The notes beneath the pieces were generated by a model, which was not told the DNA's origin, did not search any database, and saw only the letters and a program-made list of their open reading frames with translations. A stretch of DNA of 64,000 nt from Strigamia acuminata (taxonomy: Eukaryota > Arthropoda > Chilopoda > Geophilomorpha > Linotaeniidae): positions 3,974,001 to 4,038,000 of the forward strand of contig OX442324.1 of NCBI GenBank assembly GCA_949358305.1, given 5' to 3'. The position numbers and the translations under genes were made by a program. This document shows, piece after piece, positions 1 through 20,700 of this stretch. The stretch's first letter is position 1. The number at the start of each line of letters is the position of its first letter.

Positions 1-18
1 ACAAAAAAATCGACTCAC

Positions 19-3000
19 CTGATAGCAATCTTTTTAATGAAATGACCGTTTTTTGTAAATATTTGCATCCGAGATCTTTCATTGCCCCGATCACACACGA
101 CGAACTTGCCCGATGTTCTCATCACAGCAACTTTGCGTGGGTACCATAGTTGTCCCTCTTCTTTGCCAGGAATTCCAAATTGGTACTTAAATTCACCTGT
201 CTTCTCAAAAACCTATCCCAAAAAAAAAATATTAAAAAAAAAAAAAAAAAAAATTAAATTTAATAAAAAATTTCAGTTTTTTCATGTTCCCTCCCCCATA
301 CTTGAATTCGATGATTATTAGTATCAGCTACAATTATATCCTCTTCAATTCCTAAACAAAAACCGTGTGGAGAGTTGAACTGCCCTTTACCAGGTCCCAA
401 TTGGCCAAATTTGCATCTAATTTAAAAAAAAAAAAAATTTCAAAACTTCAATTATTCGCCGCAATAACTCTTTATTACCTAATCTGCATTGGATTTAACT
501 TCGCCGTCGCACTCCGCGGTGCTGCAAAAGCAGACTGGTTAAACGAATTCATAGCTGAAACAATAGATAAAATACATTTCATTTCTTTTCATTTTATCCT
601 CACGAAAAACTCTCCGCCTTACCCGACGTTGCCGCAAGCAATGAACTAATAGTTGTCCCTGACAAGCCTCCATTAAGATGTCCCATCGACGAACCATTTA
701 GCAAATGATTCGAGTCCATGTGTGGACTCCCGCCCCGAATTAGAGTCGGCGAAGAAGCGGACGACAACGACTGCAAACTGCCATTAAGCAAAGCACCCAA
801 CGCAGCGTGATCTAACGGAGACTGAGAAGAGACACCTCGTAAACCTTGAGTCTGACTCGGTGGCGGCGAATGTGTCGAACGTGACTGAGGACTAGGTAGA
901 CCATCCAATCCTGAAACTACCTGTCCATTTAGAAGCAGCTGACCTGCAAATACAACAATTCAAATAAAAAATTTCCATTTTTCAATTTTTTAATTTTTTT
1001 TTAATTTACTTGTCAATCCTTGATTTCCCAAAGATACAGAACCAAGTTTCGCCAAAGCCGAAAGATTGTTTAGCGCATTTAGATGGCTGCTCGTTGGGCA
1101 TAGCGTGTCTCCAGCTGCTGACGTGATGATATCAGCAATCGTAAGTGTGGTGGGGCTGTGAGTATCACGCGATCGGTCAGCCAATGATGCCAAATGCGCC
1201 AAGTTAAAGTCCGATACAGACGAAGGTGTCAAATCTGCAGCAGTTGTGCTGTCCGAACTTAACACGCCTGACGGCAAAACAAATCCTTCACTTTCAAAAG
1301 ATGAATGCATTGGAGACATTTGGTTGCTGTCTTTGGATTGCTGATCCTTCTTGAAATAGCCGAAAGTCATCTGGAATGAATTCAACAAATTAAACCCACC
1401 AATCTTTCAAATTCAACCATAATTAAGTTAAGAGTGGATTAAGTGCACTTAATTCATCTTTTTCTTTATTTATAGTTGAATTTAGGCCTTTTTAAAACCC
1501 ACAAATTTTATTTTTTTAAAGCTAATGAAACTTGTGGATTAAATTAGACAAAAAAAGCCAAAAATAAAAATAAACAAGGAAAGAATAAAATTTTTAAAAA
1601 CCTTCACGGAATCTTCAAATTTTTCTGGATCGCTCATGAATTCCAAACAAATGTTCACTTCAGGTTTAGGTGTATTATTGATTAAATACAATAATTGTGA
1701 ACCGACAATTCGTTTGAGCGACAAAACTTCAATGATGTCTCCGTGTTTGAGCAAGCGCTGAGTAAATTTGCACGCATCTTCAATTTTCTCGATGGTTTTT
1801 TCAACTCCATGGAAAGTGTCCATTATAGCCAATTCTTGATTTGTATGGAGTTGCTCAAGTTCAGATAGTAAATTTTCTTTCCGCTTTTCCAAAATTGCCT
1901 TGAAAAAATAAAACAAATTAAAGAAATTTTTAATTTAAAAATAAAAAATTGATAATTTTTTATTTTTTAAATTAAATTAATACCTTATAGCTTTGGTAGG
2001 TTTCATCAATTGATGAACGAACATTGTCGTGTTGCATTTGCAGCTCACTTAGCGTGGACTCCAACGCTACACTTGCTTCTTCACAGAAATGAACTTTGCT
2101 TTTGCTCTCCACCATCAAATTTTGCAACTCTTCACGCTGCTTCTGTTCTATATGCGAAATACGTTCGTAATGGTGCTCTGGTTGCTCGTGTTCAAGTACC
2201 AGGCATTCATTGCATACAGGAACTTGACATGAATGACAAAAAAATTTCATCGATTCACTCTGGTGGATGGGACAAAAAATGGGTTTGTGAATCTCGATTC
2301 TGTTGTCATCGTCGTCGCTGTCGTCAGATTTCTTCATATCTTCAAATGAAACTACCTAAAAATAACAAACAAAAAATGCCATCAATATTACCAATACCTA
2401 TCCTCCACTATACCAACAAACCAGCAAAAACTAATCAATCGGATATTTTTCTCAAAGTGCACTTATATTTTATTTTATTTTTCAAGAAAAATATATCATG
2501 ATCATTTAATGTTTGCCGATATTTTTAATTATAGTATTACTTTATGGTTTTCAAAACAACGCATGTATTGATGTGCAGTAACGCAGTTTGGACACAAATA
2601 ATTAGCACAATCGCTACATCGGGCCACGGCTTTCTCCTTCGCTTTACAACTGGTGCAAACGATCTGCATGTTTTCAATTGCAACTTTATCCATTAAATTG
2701 CAAGTGATGTAATCAATTGGAAATCCAATTGCTCCTTTATTAGAAATCTATAAAAAGTGATAATTCGAATACATACAAATTAATCAAATTTAAAAAAAAA
2801 AAATTAAAATTAACAAATTAATAAAAAAAATAATTAATGAAATAACAAAAACAAACAAACCTTTGTTTCTTGTTTACAATCGGGGCAGGAAATTACGTTA
2901 GTAAGAATTCGATCTTGGTCTTCATTGTAAATTAACTTATCGAGGCAATTCTCACAAAACACGTGCAAACATGGCAGCACGCGTGGTTGGGTGTATTTTT

Positions 3001-3105
3001 CGTTGCAAATATTGCATGTATGCTCCGTGTCTGGCGTAGGCGAGACCAACGGGGAGACTTCTTTAGATGCCATTTTGTTCTTTTATTATTCCTTATCTTG
3101 CTAGC
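19..3105 (-). CDS. brat: TRIM-NHL protein of the Brat/NCL-1 type, 3' part outside the window
   Basis: Exons on the minus strand: 3073-2861 (ATG at 3073), 2747-2541, 2355-1984, 1898-1602, 1370-1010, 943-623, 554-479, 416-302, 212-19, then off the window; a 5'UTR exon edge lies at 3105. The roughly 718 residues seen are, in order, a RING finger (about aa 17-65, starting CNIC and ending CPDC), B-box 1 (about aa 90-130), B-box 2 (about aa 155-195, [13 protein letters not shown]), a coiled coil (about aa 200-360), a Ser/Ala/Leu-rich linker (about aa 365-600) and NHL repeats ([15 protein letters not shown]). No filamin domain lies between coiled coil and NHL, unlike TRIM71/LIN-41. The CKFG..G..GQF start of the NHL part resembles Drosophila Brat. 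Such proteins bind RNA through the NHL propeller and repress translation and growth; the RING suggests E3 activity too. Remaining NHL repeats should lie left of base 1. Confidence 0.88.
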
Positions 3106-5328
3106 CTGAAACAAAAACAGATTTAACCAAAATTTATACAAGCTTTTTCTATTACATAATGCGAATAAACCGTTGCAACGAGGAAAAAAAAACGACGAAA
3201 AATCAAAATATAAAAAAAAAAAAAAAAAAAAAAAGTACGCCAATCGCTGCATCACCATTTATGAATTTTGACACGATCTCGAGAGTTAAAATCGGCAAAA
3301 TTTTCGTTTTGTGTTGTCGGAAATTAATGCATTCAAGCAAATTGCCCGTTATATTCCCTACCAAGGTGTTTATTGCGTGTAAGAGCGAGGCCTAGTTTCC
3401 CCAAGGTCGCGTAACAAGTATGGCGCTTAAAAGTGCTTTCGTCATTCGCCAACAAACTCATCAAAGACAATTTCCACGATAAACATGTTCAAGTGATATG
3501 TGTGAGATAAACCTGAGCGCTTGTAATATAAATTGATGCATGCAATATAAATACCTTTTCACTCACTTCAGTTTAATTGCGTAACGTTATGCGAGACGGA
3601 AAGTCAGCAGTGTTGACTGGTAGGCCTCCCCGCCATCATAACAGAACTCGATACCCAATGCAGTTGGTGCAATCTGCGCACGCGTTGCATCTGCATTCGC
3701 TTTATCGTTTGGGGGGTATGTGACGTCAGTAAAAATACAATTGCTTTATACAACGCAAAATTTTCATATAACACACTCGTCAATAATAATCAAGTGAGAC
3801 AAAAATGCGAAATCACGTGATGAAGCCGTAGAAACCAGCAAACCAACTATGATTTTTTTGGGGTGAAATAAAATAATCGTTTTGAATAATATTTGAAATA
3901 AATAATTTTTTATTAATGTTGGAGCTTTAAAACAATTCAAATAAAGCTGAAAAATACCGCAAATGTCATAACTTGATCTAGTTGGAGGCATTTTTGGTTA
4001 AACTAATAATTTTATTTTGCCACCTGGATTATTTGATCTGTTGAATAAATAAAAAATTAATTCAACTTCAATGATCCACATCTGGATTCATAATTTCATT
4101 ATTCATTTGCATTTACTTCTGTTTTTGATCATTTTTTTTTCACTTCCGGATTTTTTCGTCTTTTGACACTTCTTTTGTGAGCACCCATTTTTGTCGTTTT
4201 CATTAATAAAAGCAAAAACTAAGATTATTATTTTATGATGATAATAATAATAATAAATAATAAAAATAAAAAAAATTTTATCTTATATTATATAGTTGTT
4301 TTTATTTTGATAATTTTTTTTTTTACAATGGAAAGTTTATTATATCTATACGCTAACCGAAAAATTCTTTCAGATAAGTCTAAAAAACCTCTCAACTTTA
4401 AAAACATGAACTGTTATATACAAAAATAAGCTGTGTAATCCTGATTTTACAGATTTTGTAAAATTAAATTTTTAATCATTTTTTTTTTTTTTACATATGG
4501 TGTTACTATATAACAGTAACAGGTCATTTTTTGAGCAAATGAAACACCATTTTTAGACACTTCTGGCAGGTAGATGAACATGGTTATTTAAGCAGCAGGT
4601 CTAGCATATGCTATTATATATATGTGTATTTCATATTTATGTATATTCATGATTCTTTTTATATGAATAATTGGTTAAAACAATTTTTTATTAAAAAAGT
4701 ACTTTCAATATTTAAGGTAGTCCAACATAAGATAGGCAATAAGCAATAAGCAATAAATTAAAAAAAAAAAAACATAAAACAAAAAAAATTTGCGCATGTA
4801 TATGTTATTTAAATCTGACCAAAATTAGGATTTCGTGACAAAGTGTTAAATTGTTAATTAATATTCTTTCTAATAACTCAAAGTTTAGAAATTTAAAAAT
4901 AGACAAATTTTCACTTCTAGACTCAAACTACCCGCCGGAAGTAGAAAAATAAGATCAATAAACAGAAAATAAGACTTTCAGATGTCTTTATCAGTAAGTT
5001 TATTCATTATTTAAAAAATAAAATCACTTTTCTTAAAATTGTCTAAATTCATTCCAAGTGATCTTTATCCCTCTTTCCTTCCTATTTTTCCTTGAAGACG
5101 AGTCTTTTTCATAAATACTTCGACTTTGATTCAAAACAAATTCATCAGTTTACCGAACAACAAAATCATACATCATTGCTATCACGAAAAGAAAAGAAAA
5201 ATACAAATAAAAACAAAAGCAATTTCTAACACCCGTTTCTTTCAATCATTAAGTACTGTACACATTTCATAAAAAGCTAAAAAAAAACAATATCATAATC
5301 TTCAGCTTTCGCATAAATCTCTTATCTC
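3106..5328. other. Intergenic and UTR region between the TRIM-NHL gene and diaphanous
   Basis: The left part should hold the 5'UTR intron and promoter of the TRIM-NHL gene: a splice acceptor sits just right of 3105, and a more GC-rich stretch lies around 3580-3720. The right part (about 4450-5328) is A/T-rich and is probably the 3'UTR of the formin. Simple repeats include an A-tract near 3211-3233 and ATA repeats near 4236-4256. No supported coding exon was found. Confidence 0.5.
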
Positions 5329-13253
<7,925 letters not shown>

Positions 13254-14223
13254 GTTCGGTCCTTTCGTCCTTTCTCTCTATAAAAGGAATAAATATATTA
13301 ATGAACGGTTCAAACTAGCTGCCAAAATGTTGATTGCACGAATTCATTCAGAGATTTACGCGTGGATTCGTTGCTAAGTTAGCAAATTGAGGATTTGCGG
13401 TTGCGCCTTAACTGCCCAATTCACGCACATCTCGTTTGAATTCATCCAGTCGGAGATTTTTTTTTTGCACAAGTTCTACTTACCGTTAACTGGATCGATC
13501 AAAAGTAATTTCCGAAGTTAGTGGTGAGATTACATGGCGATATTTGTTGTGTTTAGAAAAGTTATCGTCTTGAGCACAATTCCTAGCACCTGTCCGCCGC
13601 CATAGTGAAAATGTCACGCAACTACAAGATGGAATCGTGCCAAATCCGAAACAAAAGGTTTTTCTCAAGATATACTTGTATAAACAAGAGTTTTGAGTTT
13701 GTAACTTGATAGTAGCTGAATGAATTAATGTTTCGAAAACTGATTTAACTGAAAAATGTTATTTTTAAAATTTTGTTTACGCGAGTAGCTTTTAGAGTTA
13801 ACACATTCGTACAACGTAAAAATGAATAAAATAGAAATGATTTGGACAGAGACGTGTGAGGTTGGATGTTTTTTGTGTGAATGAATTTTTGTCTTTTTTA
13901 TTGAAAAAAAATTGCTTAAAACAAGAAATTCTAGTTCCATGTGATCTCGATTTTACTCAGAATTTCACAGGTTGCTGCATTCAGTGTGCTGCAACCTGGT
14001 GGCAAATTCGCCAATTTTTAGTCCGCATCTGCGCCTAGATGTTGAATTTGCTGATATGACGTCATCAGTTGTACCGCATCTCCATCTGCACTCCATAACT
14101 TAATACGTTGGTCAACGATCAATATGATTCCTAAAGTGTCTGGTAGGAATGCAAAATGGCTGCCTTTGACATTACAAGTATAAATATTTCATAATAAAGT
14201 GATCACCTTTGAATATTATAGCT
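13254..14223. promoter_or_regulatory. Divergent upstream region of diaphanous and the 98-aa gene
   Basis: This interval separates the divergent start codons of diaphanous (13253, minus) and the small gene (14224, plus), so both promoters should lie here. Local GC is higher around 13340-13460 and 13980-14110, including TGACGTCA (a CRE-type palindrome) near 14058. A splice acceptor just before 14223 suggests a noncoding 5' exon of the plus-strand gene. Confidence 0.4.
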
Positions 14224-14584
14224 ATGAGTAATCCTGAACCTACACCTTTATGCTCCCAAGAGTCTGCCACCTGTGACGAGGTAACCTTGAATGAAAATAG
14301 CAAAGATTTAACCGAACAAGAGATTGAAAATGGAAGCAAAGCGGCTGAACTAGAAGATTTAGCGTCCGAAATTCAAATTTTAGATACAAATTTGACCACT
14401 GGCACTAACATATTAGGAAACAAAGTGCTGGAAGAAATTTTAAACGAGAAGAAAGTCGTAAGAGTGTAGAAAAAATTGTACTTTTATTTTTTAATTCTAA
14501 TTTTTTTTCTTCTGCTTCCAGGCGCTGCTAAGAAGTCCCGAAGTAATCAAATATTTACAGCAAAAATCGACCACGAATAAATAG
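14224..14584 (+). CDS. Small acidic protein, unrecognised
   Basis: Two exons, 14224-14457 and 14522-14584, join in phase to give 98 aa. The donor is GTC|GTAAGA and the acceptor follows a pyrimidine tract ending TTCCAG. The N-terminal 60 residues are acidic and probably disordered. The C-terminal 40 are likely helical (ILGNKVLEEIL, then LLRSPEVIKYLQ) and may be a short protein-interaction helix. I do not recognise the family. An AATAAA lies inside the last codons just before TAG, so the poly(A) signal may overlap the coding end. The gene is convergent with SRA1, whose stop codon is 126 bp away. Confidence 0.6.
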
Positions 14585-14709
14585 CGAAAAGCAATATAAA
14601 ACCACATAAATCAGTCATTTTATTGTCATAAAATAACGCATTTTTACATGTATGACGTAATAAATTGAGATTCAAAGCGGTTATGTTTGATTTAGCTATT
14701 TTTATTTCG

Positions 14710-17700
14710 CTAACTCGCAGTGCTACTTGAATCGGCATTCTTTGCCTGTTGGATAAGATGTTTCACGCCCACCAGCCAAGGACTAACCTGTGACATTTAA
14801 AAAACAAAAATAAAACGATAATAAATCAGGTTATATTTGCATAAAAAACCATCAAAATACTCACCAATCCAGCATAATCCACCGCTAATGTAAGATGAAT
14901 ACGATTTGCTTCATCAAAATTCGCGTCTTCGAGAGCTAAATAAACAATTTCAATTTTGAGTACAATTAATTTCAACATTAAAAAAAAAAAAGAATAATAA
15001 TTTAAAAAATGCAAAATAAATTCTCCAGAAACACAAAAATAAACAACCTAATTACAGAAGGAGGGGAAAAGGGTGTTGGCATCAATAATCTGGTTCATCA
15101 TCCCAAGCATGAAAAAATGAGGTTTGAAAGAGAACACTGACAGCTCCAAATGAATCAAGCATAGAAAATAAGAGTTGATGTTGTCAAAAGGAAGCTTAGC
15201 AATTCGTCACTCTAATTAATCATGTCACCCGGCCCATATTGTGTATCCTCTACTTCTAATGCCTGTCATTATCGAATCAAACTTGTTATATTCACGTCCC
15301 GGCTTGTTTAAGTTTGCGGGGGCGAACTCAAATATCTGGTATGCCTCAAATAAATTGGAAAAATGTCAAAAACTTATTTTTAGATCATTTCACAAGGCTG
15401 TTAAAGACAATATCCTTGGGTTATTTTATTGGATGTCTACAGAAAATACTAGATGTACAAGTACAAATGGTATAAATAAGTGATGATGATGATGATGATG
15501 ATTCAGGTTTTCCTCAGCAGGGGGCGTGTTTTGTGGTTCAAAGAAGAGCCCAGTAAAAACATGTAGCACAAATAAAGTTTGGAACATGCTGAGTCGATTT
15601 CTTAAACAAAGCTCTTGATTTTTCAGTGCTAAAACTGTTTTGGATTTTCCTACGAAAATATTTTTTAGGCGGGTGTGCACCGCCATATCAAAGATGGCGA
15701 TTATGAATCCAGATAAAAATACGTCGTTTAGTTGACAAAATTAAAAACTGGAATGTATGTTTTCATTATAGGGGATTAATTTGTTGTTTTTTCTTTTTTT
15801 AATCGTCTGAAATATGACTGGTCTAAAAGTAAATATTTTTTCAGACATTTTAAACGGTCCATCACTGCACAATGCCCCCGTTATTTGAAAAACTAAAAGG
15901 CCTAAACTCTAAACTCGCGTTTTTTCCCAACAAAACAAACATGATCATCAGCTCAAGTATAAGTGAATTAAATACAGAGATGTTTGATTTTGTTTTATCT
16001 TTACCTAAGTATGCAAGAAGTAAAACTACACCGGATCTGCAACACTTTCAAAACAAAATAATAAAAAAAATTATTGAATTTAAACACCAAACATCTTACA
16101 TCATTTATTATCATTTTATAGCAAATAAAAACAAATAACTTTCATTTCCTGGAAAATCCACATACCAATTATGAAATGTATTAGTAATAAAAATTAGGTT
16201 AGGTATACATACACCCAAAAAATTATTACGTCCTTGCTCCATATAATCTCATTTCACCAACAATTTTAACTTGTTTTTCTTTATTTATATTTATATTCCA
16301 CAAGAATAAATGCCAAACTGCTAACCTTTCACTTTGCTTACTAAATACTCATCCCCACCCATCAAAATTCAGCAACCTCATACACCCAACTAGCAATTAC
16401 ATGATGTCAACATGTCTCCACTTTTTGCCAACCAACTAATTCATATGGCTGGATCATCCAATCTCTCTCCACACACTACAAATGTGACCCAATTCATCAG
16501 CCATATCCCATGAATTTCAAGGTTTTTGCATAGAAATTCCTTCTTTAACAAAAAGAAAAGAAAGGAAAAGAAAAGAAATAAAAAGAAGAATTTTTTTTTT
16601 CATTTTCCATTAAATTTATATTTGTTTGTATACATTTGAGGAAAATTTATCCATCCACTTTAGTTTAGCTTCGCCCAGCACAGTGCACACATTGATTTCA
16701 AACTGGTCACGAACCAACTATGCCAAAAGTCAAAGGTTGAAAATGTTCACCCTTTAGCCATCTTCTTTTGCCTACTGTCCTAGTTAAAATGCAGCACTCG
16801 TGATGGACTGAGCTGAGCTCATTTCATTGTAAAGTCAAAGGAAGGGGGTGTATGCAACCAATCCAATCAACATGGGTGTTTTTAACAACTACACTTAATT
16901 AACAAGGGGAAGGAAAATTACAGAAAAGCAAACTTAATAAAGGGTGGTGGGAAAAAATATAAATGGATGTGAATGAAAATGCTGCTTGTTATTTTTTTTC
17001 TTCCCATGTTAAAAATTCGTAAATTTGATTGTACATGACGGACGTAGTTTATTACCTCATCAACAATTCGCATGGCAGGTCACGGGAGGGAAAGACGATT
17101 GAATAAAATTTCTATGAATGTATAATTAAATTAAGTTGTATGGAAATAGATTGAACTAAACTTAAATAAAGGTATGCAGGAAGTGACTAAATGCTAATCA
17201 GTCGATAGGCCCTTTAGAATTCCATTTTATTTGTTGTTATCGTTGAAATTTGTGTGTATTTACAGGGTATGTCAAATACAATTAAATATATATTAATCGT
17301 TAGGTGTTGGGATAATATACAAAAAAATCCAATATGGCTGCACATTTTCTGGGTAATTTAGTTTGATGAACTCTTTATCCGTTTTATATTTGAGAACAAC
17401 ATTCGTTGTGATATTTATTTATTTATTTTCAAGTTTGTCCTTTTTTCCATCAGCAAACTAGAAAATGGGGAGTGAACTCTTGCTCTGCAGGGGGAAAGAA
17501 AAAAATTCAATTTACAAAGAAAATATTCATCTAAAAAGAGACATTAAAACTAAGTTTTCAAAAAATAAAAATTTAAAAAAATAAAATTTTTAATTTAAAA
17601 AAAAAATATTCTTATCAAAAACCATTAGATTTTTTTTTTTTTAGCACAACTTTATCAAACTACTTTTATTTTTTTTTTAATTTTCAATGTCAAATCACCG

Positions 17701-20700
17701 ACATTAAGTGGATAATTAGCACGAAATTTAACGATTTTTTTTCCATTTCCAGAAAATTCTTTTTAAAAAAAAAAATTAAAAATTAAAAAATTAAAAAATT
17801 AAAAATTAAAAAAATTTTCTGAAAAAAAAAAAAGAAAAAAAAAAAGAGGGAGGAGTAAAGAAAAAGTAACGATTAGTAAGTGAAAGAAAATCCTCCATCG
17901 CACCCTATAACAGAAGACAACGCGTTCACTCTCCACTCACAGCTGTGAGCGACACTTGATTGGATATACATGAACGCTTACAGACGAAGGAACGCCGAGC
18001 CGAACTCATCCTTCAAGGTCTGCGTCTCATTTTCACAGGTGTCGTAAATGGAGTTATAAAAGCAACTTGCGATTCATTCCAGGTCTTACCATCAAAAATA
18101 ACTCTTTGAACTCCACCAACAACAAAAAAAAAAAAAAAAAAAAAAAAAAAACTACAGAAAAAAAAGAGAAAAAAAAGAAAAAGGAAACACGAGAAAAAAA
18201 ATCGAGAAAAACCGGGCGCAAATCCAAAAGCGCCGTTCCGAATCGGTTCCAAGCGTAAATCGAATCAAGACGAAAATCCAAAAACAACAGGTGATCAAAA
18301 TCGCAAGACAAAGTGTGATATATGGCCTTCAAAACTCGCATTCAACTCGACTATGTAAACACCAACCGGCCAACTACATTTCGCACAATGCCAAACAAAC
18401 GCTGAAGGCGCGATCCAGCGGCTGCCTTTACCCGCCTTTCTGGATGGCGTCCCACAACTTGCTTCCAATCGTACTTTACATCGTGTTATTTCGTTCGTGT
18501 TGTGTTCATTGTGGCCGCGATGCCAGCGGCCCGATTGAACTCATTCCGAGTCAGTTGGAAGATGCTCCAGTTACCATGGCAACTGGGCAAAGCATCAAGG
18601 ATGAGGTGTAAGCTATCTTTTATTATTATTAATATATATATATATATATATAAATTTCATTTAAAATTTTTAAATATATATTTTTTTTACATTTGGCCCT
18701 TTATTATGCAGATAAGATTAGATATCGTCTGGGCATTGGCCTTTATTTTTACTATGTTGATGCCAAATCAAGTCTAATGTCTACGTTATCTGTTTGCTGG
18801 TGTTAAATAAAGTCTTAAGTCGAGTAATAATTTTTTTTCCCTTTTTTAACGAGAGAATATAAACTTTTCTGCTCTTTTTTTCTCCTTCTTCAAATAGCAA
18901 GGCTGTTTTATTCTTGAGACTCACATTGGGAACGAGACACCCCATCATCTTTAATCAAATTGAAATAACCGACTGATAATCGCTGCTGTTAACAGTCAGT
19001 AATGACCGATTTGATGGAAAAGCTCCTCTTTTTTCTTTTTCGACAGAACTTGTGACAATTTTGAATGCTCGTGCACATGTTAAGCACATTCTGAGCCGGC
19101 CATTTTTTTTTTCCTGGGTCAAACCCTAAAACTTGCAACTTTGAACCTCGTGTCACAGTCCCATGAATCATCAAACCAATAACCACACAAGCACAATTCT
19201 TCGCGTTAGACTTCAGATAGTGGGACATAGGCCTTTTGGTTGACATCCACATTGGCACAACTTGATCGCCAAAGGATACCAATTAAAACAGCAGCTGCAT
19301 TCAAAAACTAAAATATTTTGTGTTTTACTTCAATTTTAAACCAAAAATGACATCATTTCCTGTTTAAACCCATGTTAAAACTTAAAATACACTTAAACTA
19401 AAATTTTTATTTTTATTTTTGAATGCATCTAGTGAAGTTTAACCTTTTCGGTGTCCGGCAAGATTCTCAAAATATTTTTTCGTATGTTCGGGTTTTGTAT
19501 AACCAATATTATTTTCAACAAATTTTTTATTTTTAACTGTATTTTCAATGCTGCACTTGACCTTTTAACTGGTTTTGATTTGAAAATTAACTTATTTACC
19601 ATTAGTTTCATCATCGGTTCAAAAATTAAGGATATTTGTTTACATTTGATGATAAAAGTGAAGAAAGTTCAATATCAATTTCCTTTTTTGTGTTGAAATC
19701 CTCCAACTCATTAAATAATTCAATAACAATTTCAAAATTAAATTAAAATTTAAAATTTACATATTCTTATATTAGATATGTTCCTCATTAGAGAGACCAC
19801 CAAACTCGGGTTAATTTCAAGGTTAAAACTTTTATTCAAAAAAAAAAATTTAAAAAAAAATTAAAACTGCATCTTGAAAATAAAGTACTTAAAAAACAAC
19901 ATACTTCTGTGGGTAACCAAAAACATTTCCCATGAACTTATTTTTTTTTATTATTAAAATTGTGCATTGGATTTAATTTTTAGAATTTTATTCCCATTAA
20001 AATGAGTTCCCCACAGATTGCAATCTCACAATAAATCTTCAATTTTTTTTTTAAAAAAATACCCCATCATTAATCTAATAATAAAAACTGCCAATTTTGC
20101 ATACCAAACTTCAGCAAAATGTAAATAAATTCAAATTTTAAAAAATCTCCCCCAACAATTTTATGGAGTCAAGCACTTGACTCTTTAAGATTAATGTTTT
20201 ACAAGGTAATAAAATTTATCAGACAGGTTGAGGTTATATCAGATCAAGGAAATGACAGTTAAATGAAAAGTAAACTTTTTTTTTTCTTATTTAAAATTCC
20301 TCGTCCAAAATCAAACAGGTTTTCTATTCAATAGAAAAACTTGCCGTTTCAAGACCATACCACACCATTAGTGCCTAATTCCTCATATCATAACTTAGCC
20401 TTCATTGTATTGACACACCACTTGAACTTTAGCCTAATTTCCTTCCAAAAATGCCTCACTTCTTCTCTTTGTCTTGCACTTGAAAAATGCAACTTTAAAA
20501 TATACAAAAAGTGAAAAAATTCATGGCTTCCAGGCCACACACTGAGTGCAGATAAAGTTTTAAGTATTTTTTAGAATCACTTAGAGAAAAAAAATGTTTA
20601 AAACTCCCCTACTGGACTCCATGAATAAGCTAAGCCTTTTTTCCCCCACAGAATCAGCATAGAAAAAGTCGATTTCTCAGCTGAAATTCACATCACGTTT

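Noticed and set aside
15241-15480. Plus-strand ORF ending at a (GAT)n repeat, suspected LINE tail
   Set aside because: No reverse-transcriptase, endonuclease or zinc-knuckle motif visible; too short and degraded to call.
18989-19282. Minus-strand 97-codon ORF in the FReD intron
   Set aside because: No homology recognised, no splice partners, ends in simple sequence; considered as a SINE but lacks clear A and B boxes.
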